Origin: Aeromicrobium massiliense JC14
GTDB lineage: Bacteria; Actinomycetota; Actinomycetes; Propionibacteriales; Nocardioidaceae
Direction: 5' to 3'
Assembly: GCF_000312105.1 (NCBI RefSeq)
Contig: NZ_HE978637.1
Span: 372,001-436,000 of the forward strand
Length of the DNA stretch: 64,000 nt
In this document: in pieces, positions 51,634 through 63,613 of the stretch
Position numbering within the stretch: the stretch's first letter is position 1
Layout: each line of letters opens with the position of its first letter
Made by a program: the position numbers and the translations under genes
The notes under the pieces: model-generated
What the model was told of the DNA's origin: nothing
Databases searched by the model: none
The model's input: the letters and a program-made list of their open reading frames with translations, nothing else

Positions 51634-52973
51634 GCACGGTGCAGCGCGAACGGCTCTGGACCGGTCCGCAGGGCGCCGTCGTCGCCGGCGTGTTCGCCAC
51701 CGCCTTCCTCTTCGCCTTCGAGTCGTACGCCATCGCGACCGCGCTGCCGCTGGTGGCCGACGACCTCGACGGCTTGTCCCTCGTGGGCGTCTCGTTCGCG
51801 GTGATGCTCGCGGCGTCCGTGGTGACGATGACCGTGTCGGCGCCCTGGTGCGACCGCGAGGGACCCACCGTCCCGCTGCTGACGGGCGTCGCCGGGTTCG
51901 TCGTCGGCCTCGTCGTCTCCGGCACCGCGGTGTCGATGGAGCTGTTCGTCGTCGGGCGCGCGGTCCAGGGCCTCGGCTCGGGGCTCACCACCGTCGCGCT
52001 CTACGTCCTCGTGGGGCAGGCGTTCGACGAGCGCGTGCGGCCACGGGTCTTCGTCGTCCTCACCTCCGCGTGGGTGCTGCCGGCGCTGGTCGGCCCGCCG
52101 GTGGCGGGCTGGGTCGCCGAGACCGCCGGATGGCGCTGGGCGGTGCTCGGCGCGATCGTCCCGGCCGTGCTGGCTCCGGCCCTGCTCGCACCGGCGCTGG
52201 GCACGCCCGGCGCGCACGCGGACGTCCGGCTGCGCCCGCGTCGGCTGCTGCTGGCCACCGCCGCGGCGGTGTCGGTGCTCGTGGTGAGCGTCTCGGGGCA
52301 GCGTGGCTTCGCCCTGTGGTGGGTCGTGCTGGTCGCCGCCCTCGGGGTGGCCGTGCTCGTCGTGCCGCCGCTGCTCCCCGCGGGCACGTGGACCGGACGC
52401 CCGGGGCTGCCGACGGTCATCTCGACCCGTGGAGTCGTGTCGCTGGCCTTCTTCGGCATCGAGGCCTACCTGCCGCTCGCCCTCGTCGAGCACCGCGGCC
52501 TCACGCCGACCCAGGGCGGCATGTTCCTGACCGGGGGAGCGGTGCTGTGGTTCAGCGGCTCGTGGCTCGCGGCCAACGTCCCGGCCCTGGCCGACAAGCA
52601 CCGTCGCGTGCGCCTGGGCGTCGGCCTGGTGACGCTCGGCAGCGTCGCCGGCGGGCTGGTGCTCGTCGAGGCGGTGCCGCTCGTCCTGCTCGTGCTGCTG
52701 TGGCCGCTGGCCGGGCTCGGCATGGGCATGGCGACGTCGACCCTGTCGGTGCTGCTGCTGGAGACCGCGCCGGCCGGTGAGCACGGTGCGGCGAGCGCCG
52801 CGATGCAGACCAACGACGCCGTCGTGCAGGCGATGGGACTGGCGCTGGGCAGCGCGGTGTTCGCCGCCCTGCTGACCCGGTCGAGCGAGACCGCCTTCGC
52901 CGCGGTGCTCGGTGCGTCCCCGGTGATCGGCCTGGCCGCCCTGTGGCTGAGCGGGCGCCTGCGCGAGCGGTGA
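51630..52973 (+). CDS. MFS efflux transporter
   Basis: 447 residues with 12-14 hydrophobic segments. A drug-efflux-type motif A lies in the loop after helix 2-3 ([16 protein letters not shown]), and motif C-like [20 protein letters not shown] is in helix 5, typical of antiporter exporters. Coupled to the quinone reductase by a GTGA overlap and thus part of the SoxR unit. It probably exports the redox-active compound or its reduced form; the compound is unknown. Confidence 0.88.
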   Translation: MSTVQRERLWTGPQGAVVAGVFATAFLFAFESYAIATALPLVADDLDGLSLVGVSFAVMLAASVVTMTVSAPWCDREGPTVPLLTGVAGFVVGLVVSGTAVSMELFVVGRAVQGLGSGLTTVALYVLVGQAFDERVRPRVFVVLTSAWVLPALVGPPVAGWVAETAGWRWAVLGAIVPAVLAPALLAPALGTPGAHADVRLRPRRLLLATAAAVSVLVVSVSGQRGFALWWVVLVAALGVAVLVVPPLLPAGTWTGRPGLPTVISTRGVVSLAFFGIEAYLPLALVEHRGLTPTQGGMFLTGGAVLWFSGSWLAANVPALADKHRRVRLGVGLVTLGSVAGGLVLVEAVPLVLLVLLWPLAGLGMGMATSTLSVLLLETAPAGEHGAASAAMQTNDAVVQAMGLALGSAVFAALLTRSSETAFAAVLGASPVIGLAALWLSGRLRER

Positions 52974-53041
52974 GCGGGCCGGTCGTCTCGTCCTTCGCCG
53001 CCCCGGGCCCCGGGACGGCCCGCGGCCGATACCCTGGGCCC

Positions 53042-54358
53042 GTGACCAGCGACAAGCCCAGCCCCCGGCCGCTCAAGGTCGCCCTGCTCGGCTGCGGAGT
53101 CGTCGGCTCCGACGTCGCGCGGCTGCTGACCCAGGACGCCGACGAGCTCGCCCGCCGCATCGGCGCGCCCGTCGAGCTGGTCGGCATCGCCGTGCGCCGC
53201 CCGGGCCGCGAGCGCGAGCTCGACCTCCCCGCCGAGCTCTTCACGACCGACGCCAAGGCGCTCGTCTCGCGCGGCGACCTCGACGTCGTGGTCGAGGTCA
53301 TCGGCGGCATCGAGCCGGCCCGCGACCTCATCCTCACCGCCCTCGAGCACGGCGCCTCGGTCGTCACCGCCAACAAGGCGCTGCTCGCCGAGGACGGCGC
53401 GACGCTCTACGAGGCGGCGGCCAAGGCCGAGCGCGACCTGTTCTACGAGGCCGCCGTCGCCGGCGCCATCCCGATCGTCCGCCCGCTGCGCGAGTCGCTC
53501 GCCGGCGACCGCGTCACCCGCGTGCTGGGCATCGTCAACGGCACCACCAACTTCATCCTGGACGCGATGACGTCCACCGGCGCCGACTTCGCCGAGGCGC
53601 TGGAGGAGGCGCAGGCCCTGGGCTACGCCGAGGCCGACCCGACCGCCGACGTCGAGGGCTTCGACGCCGCCGCGAAGGCCGCGATCCTGGCCAGCCTGGC
53701 CTTCCACACCCGCGTGACCATGGACGACGTCCACCGCGAGGGCATCAGCGACGTCACCGCTGCGCACGTCGCCTCGGCGGCCGAGCGCGGCTCGGTGGTC
53801 AAGCTGCTGGCCATCTGCGAGCAGCACGAGACGCCGGACGGTCCCGCGGTCTCGGCCCGCGTCCACCCGGCGATGATCCCCGACGACCACCCGCTGGCCA
53901 GCGTCCGCGGCGCGTTCAACGCGGTGTTCGTCGAGAGCGAGTCGGCCGGCCAGCTCATGTTCTACGGCCCCGGTGCCGGCGGCGCCCCCACCGCCTCGGC
54001 GGTGCTCGGCGACCTGGTCACCGTGGCGCGCAACCGGGTCGACGGCGTCTTCGGGCCCGGCGAGTCCAGCCACGCCCAGCTCGAGGTGCTCGGCATGGGC
54101 CGCACCCGCACGGCGTACCACATCTCGCTGGACGTGGCCGACCGTCCGGGTGTCCTGGCGGCGGTGGCGCAGGCCTTCGCCGAGCAGGAGGTCTCCATCC
54201 GCACCGTCCACCAGGAGGGCCACGGCGACGACGCGACGCTCGTGGTCGTCACCCACGTCGCCGACGACGCCGCGCTCTCGGCGACCGTGGCGCGGCTGCG
54301 CGACCTCGACATGGTCCGCGGCGTCTCGTCGGTCATGCGCGTCGAGGGAGGCCGCTGA
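53042..54358 (+). CDS. hom: Homoserine dehydrogenase
   Basis: 438 residues. Rossmann loop [16 protein letters not shown], substrate region VTANKALLA (Lys), [14 protein letters not shown] and [20 protein letters not shown], and a C-terminal ACT domain (about 355-438, [20 protein letters not shown]) for threonine feedback. It reduces aspartate semialdehyde to homoserine. TACCCT at 53030-53035, six bases before GTG 53042, gives a leaderless start and an independent promoter after the inserted soxR module. Confidence 0.96.
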   Translation: MTSDKPSPRPLKVALLGCGVVGSDVARLLTQDADELARRIGAPVELVGIAVRRPGRERELDLPAELFTTDAKALVSRGDLDVVVEVIGGIEPARDLILTALEHGASVVTANKALLAEDGATLYEAAAKAERDLFYEAAVAGAIPIVRPLRESLAGDRVTRVLGIVNGTTNFILDAMTSTGADFAEALEEAQALGYAEADPTADVEGFDAAAKAAILASLAFHTRVTMDDVHREGISDVTAAHVASAAERGSVVKLLAICEQHETPDGPAVSARVHPAMIPDDHPLASVRGAFNAVFVESESAGQLMFYGPGAGGAPTASAVLGDLVTVARNRVDGVFGPGESSHAQLEVLGMGRTRTAYHISLDVADRPGVLAAVAQAFAEQEVSIRTVHQEGHGDDATLVVVTHVADDAALSATVARLRDLDMVRGVSSVMRVEGGR

Positions 54359-55431
54359 TGCCCGCACGTGCCCACCTGTGGCGAGGCGTGATCGAGGAGT
54401 ACCGCGACTGGATGCCCGAGCGGGCCACGACGCACGTCGTCTCGCTGGGCGAGGGCGGCACGCCGCTCGTGCACAGCGCCTGGCTCTCCGGGCTCGTGGG
54501 CGGCGACGTCCACGTCAAGGTCGAGGGCGCCAACCCCACCGGCTCGTTCAAGGACCGCGGCATGACCGCGGCGATCTCCGCGGCCGTCGCCGAGGGCGCC
54601 AAGGCGGTCGTCTGCGCGTCCACCGGCAACACGTCTGCGTCGATGACCGCGTACGCCGCCAAGGCCGGGCTCACCCCGGTCGTGCTCGTGCCGCACGGCA
54701 AGATCGCCGCCGGCAAGATGGCGCAGGCCGTCATGCACGGCGCCGAGGTCATCCAGGTCCGCGGCGGCTTCGACGAGTGCCTGATGCTCTCGCGCGAGCT
54801 GGCCGACAAGTACCCGGTCGCGCTCGTGAACTCGGTCAACCCGGTGCGGCTCGAGGGCCAGAAGACCGCCGCCTTCGAGATCGTGGACGCGCTCGACCGC
54901 GCCCCCGACGTGCACGTGCTCCCGGTCGGCAACGCCGGCAACATCTCGGCCTACTGGCTGGGCTTCCAGGAGTACGCGCGCGAGGGCATGGCCCAGGGCA
55001 CGCCCGCCCTGTGGGGCTTCCAGGCCGAGGGCGCGGCCCCGATCGTCCGCGGCGAGGTCGTCACCACGCCCGAGACCGTCGCCACCGCCATCCGCATCGG
55101 CAACCCGGCGTCCTGGCACCTGGCCACGGCCGCCCGTGACGATTCCGGCGGGCTCATCGACGCGGTCTCGGACGAGCAGATCCTGGCTGCGCAGCGCGCG
55201 CTGGCCTCCCACGACGGCATCTTCGTGGAGCCGGGCTCGGCGGCCAGCGTCGCCGGCCTGCTCAAGCTGGCCGAGGCCGGACGCGTCGAGCGCGGGCTGA
55301 CGATCACCGTCACAGTCACCGGGCACGGGCTCAAGGACACCGACACCGCGCTGTCCGGCGTGGGCTCGATCGTCGACTCGGTGATCGACGCCGACGTCGA
55401 CGAGGCTGCGGCCGCGGCCGGCCTGGCATGA
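54358..55431 (+). CDS. thrC: Threonine synthase
   Basis: 357 residues, short actinobacterial form, PLP fold type [22 protein letters not shown] carries the Schiff-base Lys; [13 protein letters not shown] holds PLP contacts. It converts O-phosphohomoserine to threonine. ATG 54358 overlaps the hom stop by one base (TGATG). Confidence 0.96.
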   Translation: MPARAHLWRGVIEEYRDWMPERATTHVVSLGEGGTPLVHSAWLSGLVGGDVHVKVEGANPTGSFKDRGMTAAISAAVAEGAKAVVCASTGNTSASMTAYAAKAGLTPVVLVPHGKIAAGKMAQAVMHGAEVIQVRGGFDECLMLSRELADKYPVALVNSVNPVRLEGQKTAAFEIVDALDRAPDVHVLPVGNAGNISAYWLGFQEYAREGMAQGTPALWGFQAEGAAPIVRGEVVTTPETVATAIRIGNPASWHLATAARDDSGGLIDAVSDEQILAAQRALASHDGIFVEPGSAASVAGLLKLAEAGRVERGLTITVTVTGHGLKDTDTALSGVGSIVDSVIDADVDEAAAAAGLA

Positions 55432-56312
55432 CCTTCGTCGACGGCCCGGTCAGCGTCCACACGCCGGCCAGCAGCGCCAACCTGGGCCCCGGCTTCGACG
55501 CCTTCGGGCTCGCGCTCACGCTGGGCGACACCCTGACGGCCGAGGTCACCGACGCGGGCCTGGACGTCCACGTCGAGGGTGAGGGCGCCACCGACGTGCC
55601 GCGCGACGAGTCGCACCTCGTGCTGCGCTCGATGCACGCCGCCTTCGACCTCATGGGCGTCAAGCCCGACGGCCTGCGCCTGTCGTGTCGGAACGTCGTG
55701 CCCCACGCGCGCGGGCTCGGCTCGTCCAGCGCGGCCATCGTCGGCGGCATCGCCCTGGCCCGCGCCCTGGTGCGCGACAGCGACGTGCTCATGGACGACC
55801 TCGCCGCGTTCCAGCTCGCCACCGACCTCGAGGGCCATCCCGACAACGTCGCCGCCGCCCAGTTCGGCGGCTTCACCATCGCGTGGCTGGACGGGTACGC
55901 CGCCTCGGTGCACCGGCTCGACGTGTCCGCCGAGGTCACCGTGCTGGTGCCGCCCGAGCCGGTGTCCACCGAGCTGGCCCGCGGCCTGCTGCCCAACACC
56001 GTCCCGCACCGCGACGCCGCGGCGAACGCCGGACGCGCCGCGCTGCTCGTGGCCGCGCTCACCGGAGCCCCCGGGCTCCTGCTGCCGGCCACCGAGGACC
56101 TGCTCCACCAGTCCTTCCGCGCCCCGGCGATGCCCGAGTCGCACAAGGTGATGCGGGCGCTGCGGGTCGAGGGCGTCCCGGCGGTCGTCTCCGGCGCCGG
56201 CCCCACCGTGCTGGCCTTCGGCCGGGGCGTGGCGGGCGTGGCCCCGGAGGGCTGGGCCGTGCACGAGGTCGAGGTCGCCGCCCGCGGCGTCCACCGCGTC
56301 GACACGCCCTGA
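55428..56312 (+). CDS. thrB: Homoserine kinase
   Basis: 294 residues, GHMP kinase family. [20 protein letters not shown] is motif 1, [20 protein letters not shown] the ATP loop (P-x3-G-L-G-S-S), and [12 protein letters not shown] motif 3. It phosphorylates homoserine for ThrC. ATG 55428 overlaps thrC (ATGA). hom-thrC-thrB is the standard actinobacterial order. Confidence 0.95.
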   Translation: MTFVDGPVSVHTPASSANLGPGFDAFGLALTLGDTLTAEVTDAGLDVHVEGEGATDVPRDESHLVLRSMHAAFDLMGVKPDGLRLSCRNVVPHARGLGSSSAAIVGGIALARALVRDSDVLMDDLAAFQLATDLEGHPDNVAAAQFGGFTIAWLDGYAASVHRLDVSAEVTVLVPPEPVSTELARGLLPNTVPHRDAAANAGRAALLVAALTGAPGLLLPATEDLLHQSFRAPAMPESHKVMRALRVEGVPAVVSGAGPTVLAFGRGVAGVAPEGWAVHEVEVAARGVHRVDTP

Positions 56313-56490
56313 GGGGTTGGGAACAAAGCCGCCACCCGTGGTGCTATGGTCGACGTAGTCGGAGTTCGAGAGTCCTTCTCCCCGACGGAGCAGTTCCCCC
56401 AGGCGCCTGTGCTCTTCTCGAGCCGGGCATACCTTCACACACCCGGGTCACCCGGGCGGAGGCCCTCGTGCCTCCCGAAAAGGAATCCAC
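56313..56490 (+). promoter_or_regulatory. rho promoter and long leader
   Basis: The 178 bases between thrB and rho hold an extended -10 (TGC-TATGGT, hexamer 56345-56350), which would start transcription near 56357 and leave a leader of about 130 bases. The leader contains pyrimidine-rich runs (TCCTTCTCCCC, CCTTCACACACCC) that could bind Rho itself, so autoregulation is possible. No gene is seen here. Confidence 0.5.
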
Positions 56491-58401
<1,911 letters not shown>

Positions 58402-58415
58402 CGCACCGTCCGGCC

Positions 58416-58449
58416 ACGAGCCCGTCCCACCTCGGTGGGGCGGGCTCGT
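58416..58449 (+). terminator. Terminator after rho
   Basis: A 15-bp stem (58416-58430 with 58435-58449, one G-T wobble) around CTCG, 15 bases after rho and before the peroxidase gene. Confidence 0.75.
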
Positions 58450-58495
58450 CCGCGTCCAGGGGGCCGCGTGACCGGCCCCGCCCTACGCTGGCGCC

Positions 58496-58984
58496 GTGAC
58501 CACTGCCCACGACTTCGACGCCACCGCGATCGACGGCCTGCAGCGTCAGCTGGCCGACTACCGCGGCAAGGTGATGCTCATCGTCAACACCGCCTCCCAG
58601 TGCGGGTTCACCCCGCAGTACAAGGGCCTGGAGGCGCTGTACCAGGAGTACGTCGACCGCGGTCTGGTCGTGCTCGGCTTCCCGTGCGACCAGTTCGGCG
58701 GCCAGGAGCCGGGGGAGGAGGCGGAGATCGCCGACTTCTGCGAGCGCAACTTCGGCGTGACCTTCCCGCTGTTCTCCAAGGTCGACGTCAACGGCAAGGA
58801 CGCCCACCCGCTGTTCCAGTGGCTGAAGTCCGAGAAGTCCGGCCTGCTGGGCAGCGGCGCGATCAAGTGGAACTTCACCAAGTTCCTGGTCGACCCCGAC
58901 GGGAAGGTCGTCAAGCGGTACGGCTCGACCACCAAGCCCGAGGACATCGCCGGCGACATCGAGAAGCTGCTGCCCGCGGAATAG
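58496..58984 (+). CDS. Glutathione-peroxidase-family thiol peroxidase
   Basis: 162 residues. Peroxidatic Cys36 (VNTASQCGFTPQY), Gln70 (FGGQEPG) and Trp-Asn (IKWNFTKFLV) form the catalytic tetrad. Cys82 in ADFCERNFGV is the resolving Cys of thioredoxin-dependent members, fitting an organism that uses mycothiol and not glutathione. TACGCT at 58484-58489, six bases before GTG 58496, suggests a leaderless start. It is inserted between rho and rpmE, which adjoin in mycobacteria. Confidence 0.92.
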   Translation: MTTAHDFDATAIDGLQRQLADYRGKVMLIVNTASQCGFTPQYKGLEALYQEYVDRGLVVLGFPCDQFGGQEPGEEAEIADFCERNFGVTFPLFSKVDVNGKDAHPLFQWLKSEKSGLLGSGAIKWNFTKFLVDPDGKVVKRYGSTTKPEDIAGDIEKLLPAE

Positions 58985-59001
58985 ATCCGCCCCCGATTTC
59001 C

Positions 59002-59030
59002 TTGTAGCGGGTACCACCTGGCAGTATTGA
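59002..59030 (+). promoter_or_regulatory. Promoter of rpmE
   Basis: TTGTAG (59002-59007) and TATTGA (59025-59030) are separated by 17 bases, a good housekeeping arrangement. Transcription would start near 59037, about 59 bases before the rpmE ATG. Confidence 0.6.
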
Positions 59031-59095
59031 TCCTCGGTTCTGGTTCACGAGACGCACTCCGCGCCCGACCCAGCGGCCGTGACGAGAGGACACCC

Positions 59096-59308
59096 ATGAA
59101 GAGCGAGATCCACCCCACCTACGTGGAGACCCAGGTCACCTGCACCTGCGGCAACACGTTCACCACGCGCAGCACCAAGGACGACGGAACCATCCGCGCC
59201 GACGTGTGCTCGGCGTGCCACCCGTTCTACACCGGCAAGCAGAAGATCCTCGACACCGGCGGCCGCGTCGCCCGCTTCGAGAAGCGCTACGGCAAGCGCG
59301 AGGCCTAG
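59096..59308 (+). CDS. rpmE: 50S ribosomal protein bL31, zinc-binding form
   Basis: 70 residues. Cys16 and Cys18 (VTCTCGNTF) with Cys38 and Cys41 ([14 protein letters not shown]) give the zinc-ribbon or C+ type of L31; paralogues lacking the cysteines replace it in zinc shortage. Ends in [13 protein letters not shown] 59096 follows GAGAGGACACCC. A strong hairpin follows before prfA. Confidence 0.96.
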   Translation: MKSEIHPTYVETQVTCTCGNTFTTRSTKDDGTIRADVCSACHPFYTGKQKILDTGGRVARFEKRYGKREA

Positions 59309-59315
59309 CTGGTCC

Positions 59316-59355
59316 ACGGCGCCGGTCCCACCTGTACGGGTGGGGCCGGCGCCGT
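59316..59355 (+). terminator. Terminator after rpmE
   Basis: A 17-bp stem (59316-59332 with 59339-59355, one wobble pair) around TGTACG, between rpmE and prfA. Confidence 0.75.
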
Positions 59356-59393
59356 CGTTCTACCCTCACCCCTCTTCGTCCGCAGGAGCCGAA

Positions 59394-60458
59394 ATGTTCG
59401 AGGCCGTCGACTCGCTCGTCGCCGAGCACGCCGAGCTGGAGCACCGCATGGCCGACCCGGCCGTCCACGCCGACCAGGCGATGGCCAAGCGCCTGGGCCG
59501 GCGCTACGCCGAGCTGTCGGCGATCGTGCGCGCCTACCGCGAGTGGCAGCAGACCACCGAGGACCTCGAGGCGGCCCGCGAGCTCGACATGGCCGACGAG
59601 GCCGCCGAGCTCGAGCAGCGGCTCCCGGCCCTGTCCGAGCGGCTGCAGCACCTGCTCGTGCCGCGCGACCCGGCCGACTCCAAGGACGTCATCGTCGAGG
59701 TCAAGGGCGGCGAGGGCGGCGAGGAGTCGGCCCTGTTCGCCGGCGACCTGCTGCGCATGTACTCGCGCTTCGCCGAGCAGCAGGGCTGGACGACCGAGGT
59801 GCTGGACTCCACCGAGTCCGCGCTCGGCGGCTACAAGTCGGTCACCGTCGCGGTCAAGGCCAAGGGCACGCCGGACCCGGGGGAGGCCCCGTACGCGAAG
59901 CTCAAGTTCGAGGGCGGCGTGCACCGCGTGCAGCGCGTGCCGGTCACCGAGAGCCAGGGCCGCATCCACACGTCCGCGGCCGGCGTCCTGGTGCTGCCCG
60001 AGGCCGAGGACGTGGACGTCGAGATCCACGACAACGACCTGCGCATCGACGTCTACCGCTCGTCCGGTCCCGGCGGGCAGAGCGTCAACACGACCGACTC
60101 GGCCGTGCGCATCACCCACCTGCCGACGGGCATCGTGGCCAGCTGCCAGAACGAGAAGAGCCAGCTGCAGAACAAGGAGCAGGCCATGCGCATCCTGCGC
60201 GCCCGCCTGCTCGAGGCGGCGCAGGCGGCCGCGGACGCCGAGGCGTCCGACGCGCGCCGGTCGCAGGTGCGCACCGTCGACCGCTCCGAGCGCATCCGCA
60301 CCTACAACTTCCCCGAGAACCGCATCAGCGACCACCGCACCGGCTTCAAGGCCTACAACCTCGACCAGGTGATGGACGGCGCGCTCGGCGACGTCATCAC
60401 CTCGCTCGTCGAGGCCGACCTGGCCGAACGCCTGGCGTCGCTGGAGCCTCGCTCGTGA
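59394..60458 (+). CDS. prfA: Peptide chain release factor 1
   Basis: 354 residues. PVT codon-recognition tripeptide in [16 protein letters not shown] (reads UAA/UAG) and GGQ in [15 protein letters not shown], whose Gln is methylated by the next gene product PrmC. TACCCT at 59361-59366 with GCAGGAGCC before ATG 59394 suggests a short leader. Its TGA stop is overlapped by prmC (GTGA). Confidence 0.96.
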   Translation: MFEAVDSLVAEHAELEHRMADPAVHADQAMAKRLGRRYAELSAIVRAYREWQQTTEDLEAARELDMADEAAELEQRLPALSERLQHLLVPRDPADSKDVIVEVKGGEGGEESALFAGDLLRMYSRFAEQQGWTTEVLDSTESALGGYKSVTVAVKAKGTPDPGEAPYAKLKFEGGVHRVQRVPVTESQGRIHTSAAGVLVLPEAEDVDVEIHDNDLRIDVYRSSGPGGQSVNTTDSAVRITHLPTGIVASCQNEKSQLQNKEQAMRILRARLLEAAQAAADAEASDARRSQVRTVDRSERIRTYNFPENRISDHRTGFKAYNLDQVMDGALGDVITSLVEADLAERLASLEPRS

Positions 60459-61288
60459 AGGGCGACCGCCTGCTCACCGAGGCGACGCAGACGCTCGCCG
60501 ACGCCGACGTGCCCAGCCCGCGGGTCGACGCCGAGCTGCTGCTGGCGCACGTCACCGGGGTGCCGCGGGCCATGGTCGCGGGCAAGTTCATCGACGCGCG
60601 TCAGCGCGAGACGTACGCCGAGATGATCGCCGCCCGCGCCCGACGTGTCCCGCTGCAGCACATCACCGGCACCGCCGCGTTCCGCTACGTCGACCTCGAG
60701 GTCGGTCCGGGCGTGTTCGTGCCGCGGCCCGAGACCGAGGTCGTGGCCGGTTGGGCGATCGATCGCGCCAAGGCGGTCGAGGCCCCGGTCGTCGTCGACC
60801 TGTGCACCGGCTCCGGCGCGATTGCGCTGTCGGTCGTCCACGAGGTGCCCGGCGCCCGCGTGCACGCCGTGGAGCTGGACGAGAAGGCGCTGCAGTGGGC
60901 GCACCAGAACCTCGACGGCGCCGGCGTCGACCTGCGCGGCGGCGACATGGCCGACGCGTTCCCCGACCTCGACGGCACCGTCGACGTGGTCGTGTCGAAC
61001 CCGCCGTACATCCCGCTCGAGGCGTGGGAGAGCGTCACCGCCGAGGTGCGCGACCACGACCCGTCGCTGGCCCTGTGGTCCGGCGACGACGGCCTGGACG
61101 CGATGCGGGTCCTGGAGCGCACGGCCCACCGCCTGCTCAAGCCCGGCGGCGTGGTGTGCGCCGAGCACGCCGACGCCCAGGGCGAGAGCGCGCCCGCGGT
61201 GTTCGTGGAGACCGGTCGCTGGGACGACGTCCGCGACCACCCCGACCTCACCGGCCGGGCCCGCTTCGTCACCGCCACGCGCCGCTGA
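60455..61288 (+). CDS. prmC: Release-factor glutamine methyltransferase PrmC
   Basis: 277 residues. The N-terminal helical domain has [19 protein letters not shown]; the SAM motif is [15 protein letters not shown]; the catalytic NPPY is in [15 protein letters not shown]. It methylates the GGQ glutamine of PrfA and PrfB. GTG 60455 overlaps the prfA stop. Known partner order in nearly all bacteria. Confidence 0.95.
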   Translation: MKGDRLLTEATQTLADADVPSPRVDAELLLAHVTGVPRAMVAGKFIDARQRETYAEMIAARARRVPLQHITGTAAFRYVDLEVGPGVFVPRPETEVVAGWAIDRAKAVEAPVVVDLCTGSGAIALSVVHEVPGARVHAVELDEKALQWAHQNLDGAGVDLRGGDMADAFPDLDGTVDVVVSNPPYIPLEAWESVTAEVRDHDPSLALWSGDDGLDAMRVLERTAHRLLKPGGVVCAEHADAQGESAPAVFVETGRWDDVRDHPDLTGRARFVTATRR

Positions 61289-61329
61289 GCCGCCGCCGGG
61301 TCCGCACAGCCCGCCGATAGGGTGGGCGG

Positions 61330-61815
61330 GTGCTGGAGGACCTGGTCATCGTCGCCGCGGCCTTCGGCTTCGGCGTCGGGTCGGCCATCCTGCCGATCTT
61401 CCTCAACGCCGAGGCGTACGTCATCGCCTCGTCCGCGTTCATGGACGACTCGATGCTCGTGGTGGCCATCGTGAGCCTCGTCGTGGGCACCGTCGCCGGC
61501 AAGGCGATCGTGTTCGAGGCCGCCCGGCAGGGCAAGCGGAAGCTCGACGAGCGCGGTGCGCCGAAGCCGCCCCGCAACCGCTTCACGGCCTCGATCCGCC
61601 GGGCGAGCGACTGGATGCTCGGCCTGCTGGACCGCAAGTGGGCCGGTGGCCTGACCGTCCTGGCGTCGTCGCTAGTGGGCGTCCCGCCGCTCGCGGTGGT
61701 CAGCATCCTGGCCGGGCTGTCCCGGCAGCCGCTGTGGCTGTTCCTCACCCTCGTGGGCGTCGGCCGGCTCGTCCAGTTCCTGGCCATCGCCTTCGTCTTC
61801 CACGCGGTGTTCTGA
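61330..61815 (+). CDS. Small membrane protein, possibly VTT/DedA-like
   Basis: 161 residues with about four to five hydrophobic segments. VGSAILPIFLNAEAYVIASS and SLVGVPPLAVVSILAGLSRQ recall the re-entrant loops of small VTT/DedA-type proteins, but the match is weak. A basic cytosolic loop (RQGKRKLDERGAPKPPRNRF) splits the two halves. TAGGGT at 61318-61323, six bases before GTG 61330, supports the start. This gene interrupts the prmC-sua5 order seen in mycobacteria. Confidence 0.75.
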   Translation: MLEDLVIVAAAFGFGVGSAILPIFLNAEAYVIASSAFMDDSMLVVAIVSLVVGTVAGKAIVFEAARQGKRKLDERGAPKPPRNRFTASIRRASDWMLGLLDRKWAGGLTVLASSLVGVPPLAVVSILAGLSRQPLWLFLTLVGVGRLVQFLAIAFVFHAVF

Positions 61816-61845
61816 GCCCGCGCGGCCCGCGCCTAGGATGTGCGG

Positions 61846-62493
61846 GTGAAGTTCGACCTGGCTGACGAGACCGTCCACGAGCGCGCCCTGGACGTGGCGG
61901 CCCAGGCCGTGCGCGACGGCGAGCTCGTCGTCCTGCCCACCGACACCGTCTACGGCGTGGGGGCCGACGCGTTCTCGCCGGCCGCCGTGCAGCGCCTGCT
62001 GGACGCCAAGGGCCGCACCCGGCAGATGCCGCCGCCCGTGCTGATCGGGGCGGTCGGCACCCTGGACGCGCTCGCGATCGAGGTGCCGGGCTGGCTGCGG
62101 TCGATGATCGGCGAGCTGTGGCCCGGCCCGCTCACCGTCGTCCTGCGCCAGCAGCCGTCGCTGACCTGGGACCTGGGGGAGACCCGCCAGACCGTCGCGG
62201 TGCGCATGCCGGCCGACGAGCGCGCGCTCGACCTGCTGCGCCGCACGGGCCCGATGGCGGTCAGCAGCGCGAACCGCACCGGCATGGAGGCGGCCACCAC
62301 GGCCGACGCTGCCCGCGACATGCTCGGCGACTCGGTGGCGGTCTACCTCGACGGCGGCCCGACCGGCGACAGCGTCCCGTCCACGATCCTGGACGCCACG
62401 GGCGCCACCGCCCGCGTCCTGCGCCAGGGCGCCCTGCCGCTCGAGCGCCTGCACGTCTTCAACAACACCATCGAGGCCGCCCCGGATGCGTGA
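61846..62493 (+). CDS. Threonylcarbamoyl-AMP synthase (Sua5/TsaC)
   Basis: 215 residues, YrdC fold. LPTDTVYGVGADAFSPAAVQ, KGRTRQMPPPVLI (the K-x-R-P/x ATP site), AVRMPADERALDLL and VPSTILDATG are family hallmarks. It makes the threonylcarbamoyl-AMP used for t6A37 in tRNA. The Sua5 C-terminal domain is missing, so it is of TsaC length. TAGGAT at 61834-61839, six bases before GTG 61846, favours this start over GTG 61840. Confidence 0.93.
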   Translation: MKFDLADETVHERALDVAAQAVRDGELVVLPTDTVYGVGADAFSPAAVQRLLDAKGRTRQMPPPVLIGAVGTLDALAIEVPGWLRSMIGELWPGPLTVVLRQQPSLTWDLGETRQTVAVRMPADERALDLLRRTGPMAVSSANRTGMEAATTADAARDMLGDSVAVYLDGGPTGDSVPSTILDATGATARVLRQGALPLERLHVFNNTIEAAPDA

Positions 62494-63613
62494 GTACCTG
62501 GTCGTCTTCGGCATCGCCCTGGGAGCCACGTACCTCCTGGCGTCCATCGCCCGCATGCTCGCGGTGCGCTGGGGAGCGGTGGCGAAGGTGCGCGACCGGG
62601 ACGTCCACCGCATCCCGACGCCGTACTTCGGCGGCCCGGCCATGCTGGGCGGGCTCGTGGCCGCCTACATGGTCGCCACCCAGCTGCCGTTCCTGGCCAA
62701 GGCGGCCGACTCGGCGGTCTTCGCCGACGCGCGCGCGGTCATCCTCGGCGGTGCCGTCATCTGCGCCGTCGGCGTCATCGACGACCTGTTCGAGCTCGAC
62801 GCGCTGAGCAAGTTCGCCGGCCAGGTGTTCGCCTCGGTCGTCGTGATCGTCCAGGGCGTGCAGTTCGTCTATCTGCCGCTGTACGGCAACTACGTGGGGC
62901 TCGACCAGGTCCAGGCGGTGCTGCTGACAGTCCTGCTCGTCGTCGCCACCACCAACGCGGTCAACTTCGTCGACGGGCTGGACGGGCTGGCCGCCGGCAT
63001 CGTGGCCATCGGCGCGATCGCCTTCTTCACCTACGCGTTCCTGCTGGCGGTCGAGAACGGCGAGACCCGGGCCATCGCCGGTGCGCTGCTCACCGCGTCC
63101 CTCGCCGGTGCGTGCCTCGGCGTGCTGCCGCACAACTTCTTCCCGGCCCGGATGTTCATCGGTGACTCCGGCTCGATGCTCATCGGCTTCGTGCTGGCCT
63201 GCTCGACCATCAGCCTCACCGGCCAGTTCCCGGCGACCAACCTCTCCGAGGGCGTCGGCGGGGGACAAGCCACCTTCCTGGCCGCGCTGCTGCCGATCTT
63301 CCTGCCGGTGATGGTGCTGCTGGTGCCGTTCGTCGACATGCTGCTCGCCGTCGTGCGCCGCACGCGCGCCGGACGCTCGCCGTTCAGCCCGGACAAGATG
63401 CACCTGCACCACCGCCTGCTCGAGATCGGTCACTCGCACCGCCGCGCCGTGCTGCTCATGTACATGGTCGCCGCGCTGGTGGCGTTCGGCAGCGTCGCGG
63501 TGAGCCTGTTCAGCGGCTGGCTGTCGTTCCTGACCGTCGGCGTGCTCGCCGTGCTGACGGCGGCCGCCGTGTTCGTCCTGCCCAAGATCGAGGAGCGCGT
63601 GTGGTCGTCCTGA
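62486..63613 (+). CDS. WecA-like polyprenyl-phosphate GlcNAc-1-phosphate transferase
   Basis: 375 residues, about 10-11 membrane helices. Motifs of the family: AVGVIDDLFELDALSKFAGQ (DD), TNAVNFVDGLDGLAAG (Asn-Asp), MFIGDSGSMLIGF and DKMHLHHRLLEIGHSHR (His loop). In mycobacteria the orthologue (Rv1302) starts arabinogalactan linker synthesis by loading GlcNAc-1-P on decaprenyl phosphate. Here it probably primes cell-wall glycan or teichoic-acid synthesis. ATG 62486 overlaps sua5 by eight bases. Confidence 0.92.
   Translation: MREYLVVFGIALGATYLLASIARMLAVRWGAVAKVRDRDVHRIPTPYFGGPAMLGGLVAAYMVATQLPFLAKAADSAVFADARAVILGGAVICAVGVIDDLFELDALSKFAGQVFASVVVIVQGVQFVYLPLYGNYVGLDQVQAVLLTVLLVVATTNAVNFVDGLDGLAAGIVAIGAIAFFTYAFLLAVENGETRAIAGALLTASLAGACLGVLPHNFFPARMFIGDSGSMLIGFVLACSTISLTGQFPATNLSEGVGGGQATFLAALLPIFLPVMVLLVPFVDMLLAVVRRTRAGRSPFSPDKMHLHHRLLEIGHSHRRAVLLMYMVAALVAFGSVAVSLFSGWLSFLTVGVLAVLTAAAVFVLPKIEERVWSS

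Noticed and set aside
50106..52980. Transposon or integron origin for the soxR module
   Set aside because: No terminal inverted repeats, direct repeats, transposase or integrase were found at its borders, and base composition looks like the neighbours.
56319..56345. GGGAAC upstream of rho as a second SigR promoter
   Set aside because: No GTT occurs 16-19 bases downstream; the sequence there reads GTGGTGCTATGG. The extended -10 fits a housekeeping promoter better.
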